64,000 bases of DNA from Arthrobacter sp. Soil736. GTDB taxonomy: Bacteria > Actinomycetota > Actinomycetes > Actinomycetales > Micrococcaceae. The position numbers and the translations under genes are program-made. The first letter of the stretch is position 1, and every line of letters starts with the position of its first letter. This document shows positions 1 through 8,273 of the stretch, piece after piece. The notes beneath the pieces are model-generated. The model made no database searches and was not told the DNA's origin. It saw only the letters and a list, made by a program, of their open reading frames with translations. The DNA lies in the NCBI RefSeq assembly GCF_001428005.1, contig NZ_LMSB01000023.1:253397-317396 (forward strand), written 5' to 3'.

Positions 1-425
1 TCGCGGTCGCGTGGCAGGCCGTGGGACAGCAGCTTGCGGCCTTCGATGTCGCCCGGCGCTACTCCGTGGAGCGTCATCAGTTCGGACGCCCCCTCGCGTC
101 GTTCCAGCTGGTGCAGAGCCAGCTGGTCCAGATCCTGGGCAACGCCGTCAGCTCCATGGGCATGATGGTCCGGCTTTCCCAGCTCGAAGACGCGGGCCAG
201 GCCAAGGACGAGCAGTCCGCCCTGGCCAAGGCTTTCACCACGGCCCGGATGCGCGAGAGCGTGGCCATTGGCCGCAGCCTGCTCGGCGGAAACGGCATCG
301 TGACCGACTTTGAGATGGCCAAGATCTTCGCCGACGCGGAGGCCATCTACTCGTACGAGGGCACCCATGAGATAAACACGCTTGTGACCGGACGGGCCAT
401 CACCGGCATCTCGGCCATCGTCTAG
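1..425 (+). CDS. Acyl-CoA dehydrogenase, glutaryl-CoA dehydrogenase-like (C-terminal part)
   Basis: The frame is open at the left edge (first full codon at base 3) and ends with a stop at 423-425, leaving about 140 residues of the C-terminal helical domain of an FAD-dependent acyl-CoA dehydrogenase. The segment YSVERHQFGRPLASFQL and the C-terminal YEGTHEINTLVTGRAITG are visible. The Glu in YEGT is the catalytic base position of most family members. The ending GRAITGISA closely resembles glutaryl-CoA dehydrogenases (lysine/tryptophan catabolism: glutaryl-CoA to crotonyl-CoA), so that is the best guess. Other acyl-CoA dehydrogenases cannot be excluded because the N-terminal half is outside the window. 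The next gene is convergent, so this ends its transcription unit. Confidence 0.85.
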   Translation, partial: AVAWQAVGQQLAAFDVARRYSVERHQFGRPLASFQLVQSQLVQILGNAVSSMGMMVRLSQLEDAGQAKDEQSALAKAFTTARMRESVAIGRSLLGGNGIVTDFEMAKIFADAEAIYSYEGTHEINTLVTGRAITGISAIV

Positions 426-465
426 TCCCGACAGTAAGCCGCCCGTAATTCCGCCCGATCGCGGG

Positions 466-1017
466 TCAGCCGGACGGCCCTCCGTCCAGGGGCAGCAGTA
501 CCGACGGCCGCAGATCAAGGACGAATTCCAGCGGGTTGACGTACTCGTCTCCGCGGCGCACGCCCCAGTGAACGCAGGGCGTCGGACCGCAGTGCCCGGC
601 GAGAAGCGTGCCCAGGATCTCGCCTTTGGCCACCGCATCGCCTTTCGCCAGGGTGCTCGCTACGGGTTCGAAGCTGCTCCGCAGGCCGTTGCCGTGGTCC
701 ACGGTGATGACGGGCCGGTCCACCACGACGCCCACAAAGCTCACGGTGCCCGACTCCGGTGCGGTGACCGGTCCGCCGTCGGACGCGGACTTCAGGTCCA
801 CGCCCCGGTGGCCGCTCAGCCACGGCTTGTCCGGCGGGTCGAAGGCGCGCAGGACCGCCGGCCGGGGAGTCAGCGGCCAGCTCCACGAGCCTGCCGACGG
901 CGACGGCGAGGCGCTGAAGCTGACGGGGGCAGCCGGAGCGCCGGCGGCAGGGGCGGTTGAGGGTGCTGTTGCGGCAGCTGCCAGGAGGAGGAGTGCCACG
1001 AGCGCGGGAGCTTTCAT
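466..1017 (-). CDS. M23-family (LytM-like) cell-wall peptidase with Cys-x-His variant motif
   Basis: 183 residues. An N-terminal signal peptide (hydrophobic, Ala/Leu-rich, residues 1-30) and a Ser/Pro linker precede one M23 domain (about 45-165), so the protein is exported and acts on peptidoglycan. Zinc ligands H70 and D74 are in GHRGVDL. The usual H-x-H pair reads C148-V-H150 (PCVHWGVR), so the metal-ligand His is present but the catalytic first His is Cys. I believe this Cys variant recurs in actinobacterial relatives. An M23 gene next to rpsB is also seen in mycobacteria (Rv2891 beside rpsB). The gene is divergent from rpsB. Start is ATG at 1017. Whether it is catalytically active is open. 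Confidence 0.85.
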   Translation of the reverse strand: MKAPALVALLLLAAAATAPSTAPAAGAPAAPVSFSASPSPSAGSWSWPLTPRPAVLRAFDPPDKPWLSGHRGVDLKSASDGGPVTAPESGTVSFVGVVVDRPVITVDHGNGLRSSFEPVASTLAKGDAVAKGEILGTLLAGHCGPTPCVHWGVRRGDEYVNPLEFVLDLRPSVLLPLDGGPSG

Positions 1018-1439
1018 TCAGCCAGCTTCGCCGCCTGGAGCGGCGGCCGGAACCCCGTCTTTGGCGTATGTGGAAAACGCCGCCGGCAGCCCCGGAACTG
1101 GTGCTTTTGCCGCGTGCCCCTGTAGTACACTTGGTGGAGCAGTTTGCTGTGCCCTCAACGTATTCCAGTCTCTTGGGTAGCGTCAGCACGCCCCATTCAG
1201 GAGTGCGGGGGAGCAGCAGCTGACTACGCGTATCCAGCCCTCCAAAACCGGAAGCCGATGCTTCCCGCCGAGGAGGATTGTGCCTCTTGCGGTCAGGCCC
1301 GGCAACGGTCCTGATGAGAAGCGCAATGGATGCCAGGAGCTTGGCCCGCCTGGGCGAAGCTAAATAACCGTCAACTATTGGCAGGGTAAGAGCGGCTTAT
1401 GGGCTCTCTCATGAATGACCTGCCGGAAGGAGCGTCGGC
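1018..1439. promoter_or_regulatory. rpsB upstream region: promoter and long 5' leader
   Basis: A 422-base stretch without a convincing gene lies between the divergent M23 peptidase and rpsB. A -10-like TACACT is at 1126-1131 with a T-rich -35 candidate around 1102-1110. If used, it gives an rpsB leader of about 300 nt. A second purine-rich block (GAGGAGG, about 1270-1276) and a Shine-Dalgarno GGAAGGAG just before the rpsB ATG are visible. A long leader is compatible with autoregulation by S2, but I cannot assign a known leader family by eye. Confidence 0.5.
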
Positions 1440-2309
1440 ATGCCCGTCGTAACTATGCGCCAGCTGCTTGACAGCGGCGTCCACTTTGGACACCAGACCC
1501 GTCGTTGGAACCCGAAGATGAAGCGCTTCATCTTCACGGAGCGCAACGGCATCTACATCATTGACCTGCAGCAGTCGCTGTCCTACATCGACCGCGCCTA
1601 CGAGTTCGTGAAGGCCACCGTCGCGCACGGCGGAACCGTACTCTTCGTCGGCACCAAGAAGCAGGCTCAGGAAGCAATTGCCGAGCAGGCCACCCGTGTT
1701 GGCCAGCCGTACGTCAACCAGCGTTGGCTCGGCGGTATGCTGACCAACTTCCAGACGGTTGCCAAGCGTATCCAGCGCATGAAGGAACTCGAAGAGATCG
1801 ACTTCGACGACGTCGCCGGTTCCGCTTACACGAAGAAGGAACTGCTGCTCCTTCGCCGCGAACTCACCAAGCTTGAGTCCAACCTCGGCGGTATCCGGAA
1901 CCTGACCAAGGCACCCTCTGTGCTCTGGATCGTGGACACCAAGAAGGAACACCTCGCCGTTGACGAAGCCAAGAAGCTCAACATCCCCGTTGTGGCCATC
2001 CTGGACACCAACTGCGACCCCGATGAAGTCGACTTCCCGATCCCGGGCAACGACGACGCCATCCGCTCCGTGAACCTCCTGACCCGCGTTGTGGCTGACG
2101 CTGTTGCAGAGGGCCTCATCGCCCGCAACCAGCGCGCAACCGGCACGGCCGAGACCCCGGAAGAGCCGCTGGCCGAGTGGGAGCGCGAACTCCTCGAGGG
2201 CAGCAAGTCCGAGGAAGCCCCGGCAGCCGCCGAAGCGCCGGCCGCTGAAGCTGCTCCCACTGCAGAGGAAGCCCCGGCAGCTGCCGAGGCCACCGACGCC
2301 GAGAAGTAA
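1440..2309 (+). CDS. rpsB: 30S ribosomal protein S2
   Basis: 289 residues. The start [19 protein letters not shown] is the classic S2 N-terminus, and the body includes [10 protein letters not shown] and the [12 protein letters not shown] segment. It is a 30S subunit protein needed for S1 docking and initiation. The E. coli protein is about 240 residues. The extra roughly 50 C-terminal residues are an Ala/Glu/Pro-rich low-complexity tail ([17 protein letters not shown]), usual in actinobacteria. Start is ATG at 1440 behind GGAAGGAG. It is followed by tsf after a 128-base gap containing two hairpins. Confidence 0.98.
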   Translation: MPVVTMRQLLDSGVHFGHQTRRWNPKMKRFIFTERNGIYIIDLQQSLSYIDRAYEFVKATVAHGGTVLFVGTKKQAQEAIAEQATRVGQPYVNQRWLGGMLTNFQTVAKRIQRMKELEEIDFDDVAGSAYTKKELLLLRRELTKLESNLGGIRNLTKAPSVLWIVDTKKEHLAVDEAKKLNIPVVAILDTNCDPDEVDFPIPGNDDAIRSVNLLTRVVADAVAEGLIARNQRATGTAETPEEPLAEWERELLEGSKSEEAPAAAEAPAAEAAPTAEEAPAAAEATDAEK

Positions 2310-2318
2310 ACAACTCCA

Positions 2319-2396
2319 CCGGGATTTCCCGGCGCTGTCCACAGTGCCGGGGTAACTGACAGGATGGCGGCTCACCAGGTGAGCTGCCGTCCTGTC
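2319..2396 (+). terminator. Hairpins between rpsB and tsf (attenuator/partial terminator)
   Basis: A short hairpin CCGGG-ATTT-CCCGG (2319-2332) is followed by a strong stem at 2358-2396: 19 base pairs with two G-U wobbles and a one-base loop, arms beginning GACAGGAT and ending CCTGTC. No T-run follows. The position between rpsB and tsf suggests partial termination or RNA processing that sets the S2:EF-Ts ratio (inference). Confidence 0.7.
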
Positions 2397-2437
2397 GGTC
2401 CGTACACCACATAAATTTTCTAGACAGAGGGGTTCAC

Positions 2438-3274
2438 ATGGCGAACTACACTGCCGCTGATATCAAGGCTCTGCGCGAGCGCACCGGCGCCGGCATGATG
2501 GATGTCAAGAAGGCTCTCGACGAAGCCAACGGCGACGCCGAGAAGGCGATCGAGATCATCCGCATCAAGGGCCTCAAGGGCGCTACCAAGCGCGAAGGCC
2601 GCTCCACTGCTGAAGGCCTGGTTGCTGCCAAGGTCGACGGCGGCGTGGGCGTAATGATCGAGGTCAACTGCGAGACCGACTTCGTCGCCAAGGCTGACAA
2701 GTTCATCCAGCTGGCCGACAGGGTCCTCGCCATCGCCGTCGAATCCGGCGCAGCCGACCTCGAGACCCTGCTCGCCACCGACGTGGACGGCAAGCCGCTG
2801 TCCGAGGTTGTTGTCGAAGAGGGCGCTGTCCTCGGCGAGAAGGTAGTGGTCCGCCGCATCTCCCGCATCGAGGGCACCACGGTCGACGCTTACCTGCACA
2901 AGACCTCCAAGGACCTCCCGGCCCAGGTCGGCGTGCTGTTCGCTGTTGACGGCGAAGGCGAAGCGGCTGTTACCGCAGCGCACGACGTTGCAGTCCACAT
3001 CGCAGCCATGGCTCCGAACTACCTCTCCCGCGAGGACGTTCCGGCTGAACTCGTTGAGTCCGAGCGCCGCATCGCCGAGGAGACCGCCAAGGCCGAAGGC
3101 AAGCCCGAAGCCGCCATGACCAAGATCGTGGAAGGCCGCGTTACGGGCTTCTACAAGGGTGAAGTCCTGGTTGACCAGGCTTTCGCCAAGGATGCCAAGA
3201 AGTCTGTTGCGCAGGTCCTCGAAGAGGCCGGCGTCAAGGGAACCGCCTTCACGCGTTTTCGCGTCGGCTCCTAG
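2438..3274 (+). CDS. tsf: Translation elongation factor Ts
   Basis: 278 residues, normal for actinobacterial EF-Ts. It is the guanine nucleotide exchange factor for EF-Tu in the cytoplasm. The N-terminal UBA-like module (ADIKALRERTGAGMMDVKKAL, residues about 5-25) and the core TDFVAK motif in CETDFVAKADKF are present. Start is ATG at 2438 after AGAGGGG. The genes rpsB and tsf form the standard pair, and tsf is closed by the hairpin terminator at 3286-3317. Confidence 0.98.
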   Translation: MANYTAADIKALRERTGAGMMDVKKALDEANGDAEKAIEIIRIKGLKGATKREGRSTAEGLVAAKVDGGVGVMIEVNCETDFVAKADKFIQLADRVLAIAVESGAADLETLLATDVDGKPLSEVVVEEGAVLGEKVVVRRISRIEGTTVDAYLHKTSKDLPAQVGVLFAVDGEGEAAVTAAHDVAVHIAAMAPNYLSREDVPAELVESERRIAEETAKAEGKPEAAMTKIVEGRVTGFYKGEVLVDQAFAKDAKKSVAQVLEEAGVKGTAFTRFRVGS

Positions 3275-3285
3275 TCAGACACGCA

Positions 3286-3317
3286 AGGGGGTGGTCACTT
3301 CGGTGGCCGCCCCTTTT
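3286..3317 (+). terminator. Intrinsic terminator after tsf
   Basis: A stem of 11-12 base pairs (GGGGTGGTCAC with GTGGCCGCCCC, two G-U pairs) with a TTCG loop is followed by TTTT, 12 bases after the tsf stop. Confidence 0.88.
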
Positions 3318-3399
3318 GCATGCACCGGCCAAGCGGGAATATGAGCTTTGGCCGTGCAGCACGATAATCTAGCTCAGAGTTCACCAACGGGAAGGCACC

Positions 3400-4137
3400 A
3401 TGGAAGCCGTCAAAACTTCAGTCCAGCCAGAGAAGAACAGGCGCCGGGTCCTCCTGAAGCTGTCCGGCGAGGTCTTCGGAGGAGGCAAGCTGGGCGTTGA
3501 CCCGGACACCGTCCGGGGAGTTGCCAAGCAGATAGCCGCAGCCGTTCCCGACGTCGAGGTTGCCATTGTGGTGGGTGGCGGTAACTTCTTCCGCGGAGCC
3601 GAGCTGTCCCAGAGCGGCATGGACCGGTCGCGCGCCGACTACATGGGCATGCTGGGAACCGTCATGAACTGCCTCGCCCTGCAGGACTTCCTTGAGCAGG
3701 CCGGCGTCGAGACCCGGGTCCAGAGCGCCATCACCATGGGCCAGGTGGCCGAGGCCTACATTCCCCGCCGCGCAATCCGGCACATGGAGAAGAACCGCGT
3801 CGTGATCTTCGGCGCCGGGGCAGGCCTGCCCTACTTCTCGACCGACACGGTGGCCGCCCAGCGCGCCCTCGAGGTCCACGCGGACGTGGTGCTGATGGCC
3901 AAGAGCGGTGTGGACGGCGTGTACACGGCCGATCCGAAGAAGGACCCGAGCGCCGAGAAGCTGGAAAAGCTCAGCTACGACGACGCCCTCCGCCGCGACA
4001 TCCGGGTCATGGACCAGACCGCGATGACCATGTGCAAGGACAACAACCTGTCCATGGTGGTCTTCGGCATGGAAGGCGAAGGCAACGTCACCCGCGCCAT
4101 CCGCGGCGAACAGATGGGAACCCTGGTCACCCCCTAG
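3400..4137 (+). CDS. pyrH: Uridylate (UMP) kinase
   Basis: 245 residues. It phosphorylates UMP to UDP with ATP, as a hexameric cytosolic enzyme of the amino-acid-kinase fold. The phosphate-binding start [11 protein letters not shown], the glycine-rich [10 protein letters not shown] and the C-terminal segment [14 protein letters not shown] fit bacterial PyrH. ATG at 3400 follows GGGAAGG. A -10-like GATAAT at 3363-3368 suggests its own promoter downstream of the tsf terminator. It heads pyrH-frr-cdsA. Confidence 0.98.
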   Translation: MEAVKTSVQPEKNRRRVLLKLSGEVFGGGKLGVDPDTVRGVAKQIAAAVPDVEVAIVVGGGNFFRGAELSQSGMDRSRADYMGMLGTVMNCLALQDFLEQAGVETRVQSAITMGQVAEAYIPRRAIRHMEKNRVVIFGAGAGLPYFSTDTVAAQRALEVHADVVLMAKSGVDGVYTADPKKDPSAEKLEKLSYDDALRRDIRVMDQTAMTMCKDNNLSMVVFGMEGEGNVTRAIRGEQMGTLVTP

Positions 4138-4234
4138 TTACAGCTAGGATATTTTAGGAAGGTTCCGTCCATCGGGCGGAACCTGGATTTCGAAATGCCC
4201 CGGTCCGCCGGGAACCAATTTCTGAGGAGAGATC

Positions 4235-4792
4235 GTGATCGAAGAAACCTTGCTCGAAGCCGGGGACAAGATGGACAAGGCGGTTGAGGTAGCCAAGGAA
4301 GACTTCGCCTCGATCCGGACCGGCCGGGCAACTCCGGGCCTGTACAACAAGGTGATGGTGGAGTACTACGGCACCCCCACGCCGCTCCAGCAGCTGGCTT
4401 CCTTCGCGGTCCCCGATGCCCGCACCATCCTCATCACCCCGTACGACAAGACGGCCCTGCGCGACATCGAACGGGCCCTCAGCGATTCGGAGGTCGGCGC
4501 CAACCCGTCCAACGACGGCAACGTCATCCGCATCACCATCCCGGAGCTCACGAAGGAACGCCGCAAGGAATACGTCAAGATCGTGAAGGCCAAGGGTGAG
4601 GACGCCAAGATCTCGATCCGCAACATCCGGCGCAAGGCCAAGGAAACCCTGGACAGGCTTGTCAAGGACGGCGAGGCGGGGGAGGACGAAGGCAGCCGCG
4701 GCGAAAAGGAACTCGACGCCATCACCAAGCAGCACGTCGACGGCATCGACGAGCTGCTCAAGCGCAAGGAAGCAGAGCTGCTCGAAGTCTGA
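4235..4792 (+). CDS. frr: Ribosome recycling factor
   Basis: 185 residues, typical length. It splits post-termination ribosomes together with EF-G. The hallmark segment SIRTGRATPGL near residue 30 and the C-terminal helical KEYVKIVKAKGEDAKI are seen. Start is GTG at 4235 after TGAGGAGAG. The stop overlaps the cdsA start in TGATG, which implies translational coupling. Confidence 0.98.
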   Translation: MIEETLLEAGDKMDKAVEVAKEDFASIRTGRATPGLYNKVMVEYYGTPTPLQQLASFAVPDARTILITPYDKTALRDIERALSDSEVGANPSNDGNVIRITIPELTKERRKEYVKIVKAKGEDAKISIRNIRRKAKETLDRLVKDGEAGEDEGSRGEKELDAITKQHVDGIDELLKRKEAELLEV

Positions 4793-5715
4793 TGGGCCAG
4801 GCACAGCAGGCCCCCGGAGCGCGGGCGCGATCGCGGACCCGTCAGCCGAGGCCCAACCCGACCCCCGGGGCCGGGCGTAACCTGCCGGCGGCGACCGCCG
4901 TCGGATTGGCCATGCTCTTTGCCGTGCTGGGCGGCCTGCTGTTCCTGCCGCTGGGCTTCGTCGCCATCACCACGACCTTTGCCATTTTCGGCGTGTGGGA
5001 AGTCTTCCGTGCCCTCGAGGCCAACGGGACACGCCTGCCGATCGTCCCGGTCATGGTCGGCACCGTGGCCATGCCCTTCTCCGCCTACTTCGGCGGACCG
5101 GAAAGCCTGCTGTTCGCCATGCTGATCAGCAGCGTCGCCGTACTGCTGTGGCGGTCTGTCGAGAGCGCCACCGGCTCGGCCCGGAGCATCTTCGCCGGCG
5201 TCTTCACACTGGCCTGGGTTCCGTTCCTGATCAGTTTTGCGGCGCTGCCGCTCCATGTGGCGGGAGGCGTGACTCCGATAGGCCCCTGGCCCGGCGGGGT
5301 GGTGCCGGAGGGGGCGTGGCAGATCGTCATCCTGCTCCTGCTCGTGGTCTCCAACGACACTTTCGGCTACCTGGTGGGCGCATCCCTGGGCAAGCACCCC
5401 ATGGCGCCCAAGATCAGCCCCAAGAAGTCATGGGAAGGCTTTGCCGGGTCCATCGCCGGTGCCATGCTGATCGGTGTCCTGGCCAGCATCTTCCTGCTGG
5501 GCAAGCCGTGGTGGGTGGGCGTGGTCCTGGCCGTCGGCATGGTTGCGTCGGCCACCGCAGGCGACCTTGCCGAGTCCATGGTGAAACGCGAACTGGGGAT
5601 CAAGGACATGAGCAGCATCCTGCCCGGACACGGCGGGGTCATGGACCGGCTGGACTCGATCGTGTTCGCCTCCCCGGTGGCGTACATGCTGTTCGTTCTG
5701 GTGTCCGGCGCCTGA
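4792..5715 (+). CDS. cdsA: Phosphatidate cytidylyltransferase (CDP-diacylglycerol synthase)
   Basis: 307 residues. It is an integral membrane enzyme making CDP-diacylglycerol from CTP and phosphatidate for phospholipid synthesis. After a basic, Pro/Arg-rich cytosolic N-terminus of about 30 residues come roughly eight hydrophobic segments. The family signature is complete: KKSWEGFAGS around residue 215, then VKRELGIKDMSS ... LPGHGGVMDRLD near the C-terminus, with the metal-binding Asp residues. The start overlaps the frr stop by one base. A GC-rich hairpin follows at 5735. Confidence 0.96.
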   Translation: MGQAQQAPGARARSRTRQPRPNPTPGAGRNLPAATAVGLAMLFAVLGGLLFLPLGFVAITTTFAIFGVWEVFRALEANGTRLPIVPVMVGTVAMPFSAYFGGPESLLFAMLISSVAVLLWRSVESATGSARSIFAGVFTLAWVPFLISFAALPLHVAGGVTPIGPWPGGVVPEGAWQIVILLLLVVSNDTFGYLVGASLGKHPMAPKISPKKSWEGFAGSIAGAMLIGVLASIFLLGKPWWVGVVLAVGMVASATAGDLAESMVKRELGIKDMSSILPGHGGVMDRLDSIVFASPVAYMLFVLVSGA

Positions 5716-5734
5716 CGCTCCGGGCCTGCCTGCT

Positions 5735-5752
5735 CCGCCGCGTCCGCGGCGG
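5735..5752 (+). terminator. GC hairpin after cdsA
   Basis: CCGCCGC-GTCC-GCGGCGG is a perfect 7-bp stem 20 bases past the cdsA stop. It lacks a T-run, as is common in high-GC actinobacteria. A -10-like TAGAAT for the next gene follows at 5767-5772. Confidence 0.6.
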
Positions 5753-5811
5753 CTGACGCGACGCCCTAGAATATTGCGGTTACTACTGAGCTGAAAAGCA
5801 TTGAAGGAAAC

Positions 5812-6399
5812 ATGGTGAGAGTGGACAGCAAGCGGCAGATCCCCGCGTCTTTCGAGCGCGTGTCACGGACCGATTACGGCTACAACGCCAAGCAGGTAGA
5901 CCAGTTCCTGCAGCGGGCCCGTGTGTCCCTGGAGACGCCGGCGGCGGCCGTCCACCCCATCAGGAGCGCTGACGTCCGGTCGGTGTCCTTCGACCCCGTC
6001 AAGGGCGGATACTCCGCCACGGCCGTTGACGCGGCCCTCGACCGGCTCGAAGACGCCTTCGCCCGCCGTGAACGCGACGAACTCATCGCGGAGCGGGGGG
6101 AGGAAGCCTGGCTTCGGCAGATCGGGCAGCTTTCCGGAACGCTTCGGGGCCGCCTGCACCGGCCCGACGGCGAGAGGTTCCGCCGCCCGGTCAAGAAGAA
6201 GGCACGGAGCTACAACACCAGGGACGTGGACAGGCTCTGCAAGGACCTGATCGGCTACCTCGAGGAGGACAAGCCGCTTAGCGTCGACAACGTCCGGCGG
6301 GCCGTCTTCCGCCAGGCCGTCGGCAAGGACGGCTACGAGGAAACCCAGGTGGACGCTTTCCTGGACCGCGTCGTCGAACTGATGGCCGCCATCGACTGA
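5812..6399 (+). CDS. DivIVA-domain repeat protein
   Basis: 195 residues, no membrane segment. It contains three clear copies of the short DivIVA-type motif G-Y-x(4)-V-D-x-F/A-L: YGYNAKQVDQFLQRA near residue 23, GGYSATAVDAALDRL near 65 and DGYEETQVDAFLDRV near 175. A diverged fourth reads SYNTRDVDRLCKDL near 135. DivIVA proteins bind curved membranes and recruit polar growth and division factors. This one lacks the long coiled coil of true DivIVA/Wag31 and is probably a compact relative of unknown role. ATG at 5812 follows GAAGGAA, and a TAGAAT -10 at 5767 indicates its own promoter. Confidence 0.8.
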   Translation: MVRVDSKRQIPASFERVSRTDYGYNAKQVDQFLQRARVSLETPAAAVHPIRSADVRSVSFDPVKGGYSATAVDAALDRLEDAFARRERDELIAERGEEAWLRQIGQLSGTLRGRLHRPDGERFRRPVKKKARSYNTRDVDRLCKDLIGYLEEDKPLSVDNVRRAVFRQAVGKDGYEETQVDAFLDRVVELMAAID

Positions 6400-6448
6400 A
6401 CGGCGTCACGGGAGGCGCCCGGCGTCACCGGCCGCCGCTCGCAGCAGC

Positions 6449-7915
6449 TCAGCGTTCCGTGGCCAGCGGCCTTTCGGGCGTGTGCAGCCTGGTCATGACC
6501 TTGGTGATGGTCCGCGGCACGCGTGCACTGGTTGCCCGGGAGGTCAGGATCATGACGGCAAACGCGGCGGGCACCGTCCAGGCCGCCGGCTGGGCCAGCC
6601 AGAACGGCGTCCCGGCCGCCCCGAGCACCGTCCCGGCCACCATGGCCCCGCCGCACAGCGCGCCTCCCGTCACCATGCCCGCAATGGCGCCGGCATCGGT
6701 CAGGCCGCGCCACCAGATTCCCAGCAGCAGCACGGGGCAGATCGTGGAGGCCGTGAAGGCGAAGACCAGGCCCACGCTGCCGGCGAGGGCCAGCGAGTCC
6801 GTCGTGAACGCCAGGCCCAGCGGAACCACTGCTGAAACCAGCGCGGCAAGCCGGAAGCCGCGGACGCTGCCACCCAGCACATCCTGGCTGATCACGCCGG
6901 CCAGGGATACCACCAGCCCGGACGTCGTGGACAGGAATGCTGCGAAGGCTCCGGCCACCACGAGTGCGGAAAGCAGTTCGCCGGCCGGCCCGCCGATGAG
7001 GCGTCCCGGCAGCAGCAGCACCACGGCGTCGGCCTGCCCTGTGTGGGCGAGTTCCGGTGCAAAGACGCGCCCCAGCAGTCCGAAGGCCGTGGGGAACAGG
7101 TAGAACACGGACAGCAGGCCCAGCACAATCAGGGTGGTGCGCCGGGCGGAGTGCCCGTCCGGATTCGTGTAGAAGCGGACCAGGACATGCGGCAGGCCCA
7201 GGGTTCCGAACAACAGCGCCACCAAAAGCGAGATGTTTTGGTACGGGCCGGCCGGGGCCAGGCCCGTGGGGTTGGTGGCAGGGGCGGCCTGGCCGGGGAA
7301 GTCGTTTCCACCCAGGACAAGGACTATGAAGATGATGGGGACGGCCAGCGCGGTGAGTTTGAGCCAGTACTGGAATGCCTGCACAAAAGTGATTGAACGC
7401 ATTCCGCCGGCAACCACCGTCAGGCACACCACCACAACCACCGCGGTGGACCCAACCCAGGGCGGCAGGCCTGTGGTGGTCCGGATCGTCAGGGCGGCGC
7501 CGTGCAGCTGGGGGACAATGTACAGCCAGCCCACGATGACCACTGCCAGGCTGGTCACCCGCCGCACGGCCTGGGAATCCAGCCGGGCCTCCGTGAAGTC
7601 CGGAATCGTGTAGGCCCCCGAGCGCCGGAGCGGGGCCGCCACAAACAGCAGGAGCATCAGGTAGCCGGCCGTGTACCCCGCGGGGTACCACAGGGCATCC
7701 GTGCCGGACAGCAGAATCAGGCCGGCCACGCCGAGGAAGCTCGCGGCAGACAGGTACTCGCCGCCGATCGCGGAGGCGTTCCACCAGGGCCGCACAGTGC
7801 GGGAAGCTACGTAGAAGTCTCCGGTGGTCCGGGAGATCCGGAGCCCGTAGAAACCGATCACCGCCGTGGCCACTGACACTGCGGCAATGGCGGCGATTCC
7901 CAGTGCCGGGCTCAT
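6449..7915 (-). CDS. Sodium:solute symporter family (SSS) permease
   Basis: 488 residues with about 13 hydrophobic segments. The N-terminal region with ISRTTGDFYVASRTVRPWWNASAIGGEYLSAASFLG is characteristic of the SSS family (ActP, PutP, MctC). Close resemblance to acetate/monocarboxylate permeases suggests a short carboxylate substrate, but the exact substrate cannot be read. It is last in a leftward operon: kinase, LytTR regulator, small membrane protein, this permease. Only four bases separate it from the small membrane gene upstream. ATG at 7915. Confidence 0.88.
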   Translation of the reverse strand: MSPALGIAAIAAVSVATAVIGFYGLRISRTTGDFYVASRTVRPWWNASAIGGEYLSAASFLGVAGLILLSGTDALWYPAGYTAGYLMLLLFVAAPLRRSGAYTIPDFTEARLDSQAVRRVTSLAVVIVGWLYIVPQLHGAALTIRTTTGLPPWVGSTAVVVVVCLTVVAGGMRSITFVQAFQYWLKLTALAVPIIFIVLVLGGNDFPGQAAPATNPTGLAPAGPYQNISLLVALLFGTLGLPHVLVRFYTNPDGHSARRTTLIVLGLLSVFYLFPTAFGLLGRVFAPELAHTGQADAVVLLLPGRLIGGPAGELLSALVVAGAFAAFLSTTSGLVVSLAGVISQDVLGGSVRGFRLAALVSAVVPLGLAFTTDSLALAGSVGLVFAFTASTICPVLLLGIWWRGLTDAGAIAGMVTGGALCGGAMVAGTVLGAAGTPFWLAQPAAWTVPAAFAVMILTSRATSARVPRTITKVMTRLHTPERPLATER

Positions 7916-7919
7916 CGGC

Positions 7920-8273
7920 TCACCACTTGTCCTCGGCGAGGTCCCGGTACCGGGCCTCGTTTCGCGTGGCGCTGCGGATGTACAGCCAGGCGCTGATCCC
8001 GGTCACGGGATAGATCCCGGCGCCGAGCAGGAGCCAGTCAAAGGGGATCCCCGCAATCCGGGTTTCCGCCAGCCCGGGGATGGCACCGAGCAGCAAGGGA
8101 AACGCGCCGAGGATCAACAGGAACCCGCCGGCCACCACCAGGGCAAGCCGGAGCTGGGATCGGATCAGGGACCGGACAAACACCTGTCCCATTGCCGATT
8201 CCTCGGCGGCCTCCCGGGGCTCGGTTGCCGGCCTGGCCGCCGAGCGGGGCGCCGTCACCCTGACGCGCGTCAT
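7920..8273 (-). CDS. Small membrane protein paired with SSS permease (DUF485-like in position)
   Basis: 117 residues with two transmembrane helices (about 37-62 and 76-100). The N-terminal tail is basic/Ala-rich and the C-terminal tail is ARYRDLAEDKW. The ATG at 8273 overlaps the stop of the response regulator (ATGA), and the symporter starts four bases after its end, so expression is tightly coupled. Small two-helix partners (DUF485 type) commonly precede ActP-like symporters, and the second module at 10416 has a clear one. This protein probably plays the same subunit role for the leftward permease, though sequence similarity is weak. Confidence 0.72.
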   Translation of the reverse strand: MTRVRVTAPRSAARPATEPREAAEESAMGQVFVRSLIRSQLRLALVVAGGFLLILGAFPLLLGAIPGLAETRIAGIPFDWLLLGAGIYPVTGISAWLYIRSATRNEARYRDLAEDKW

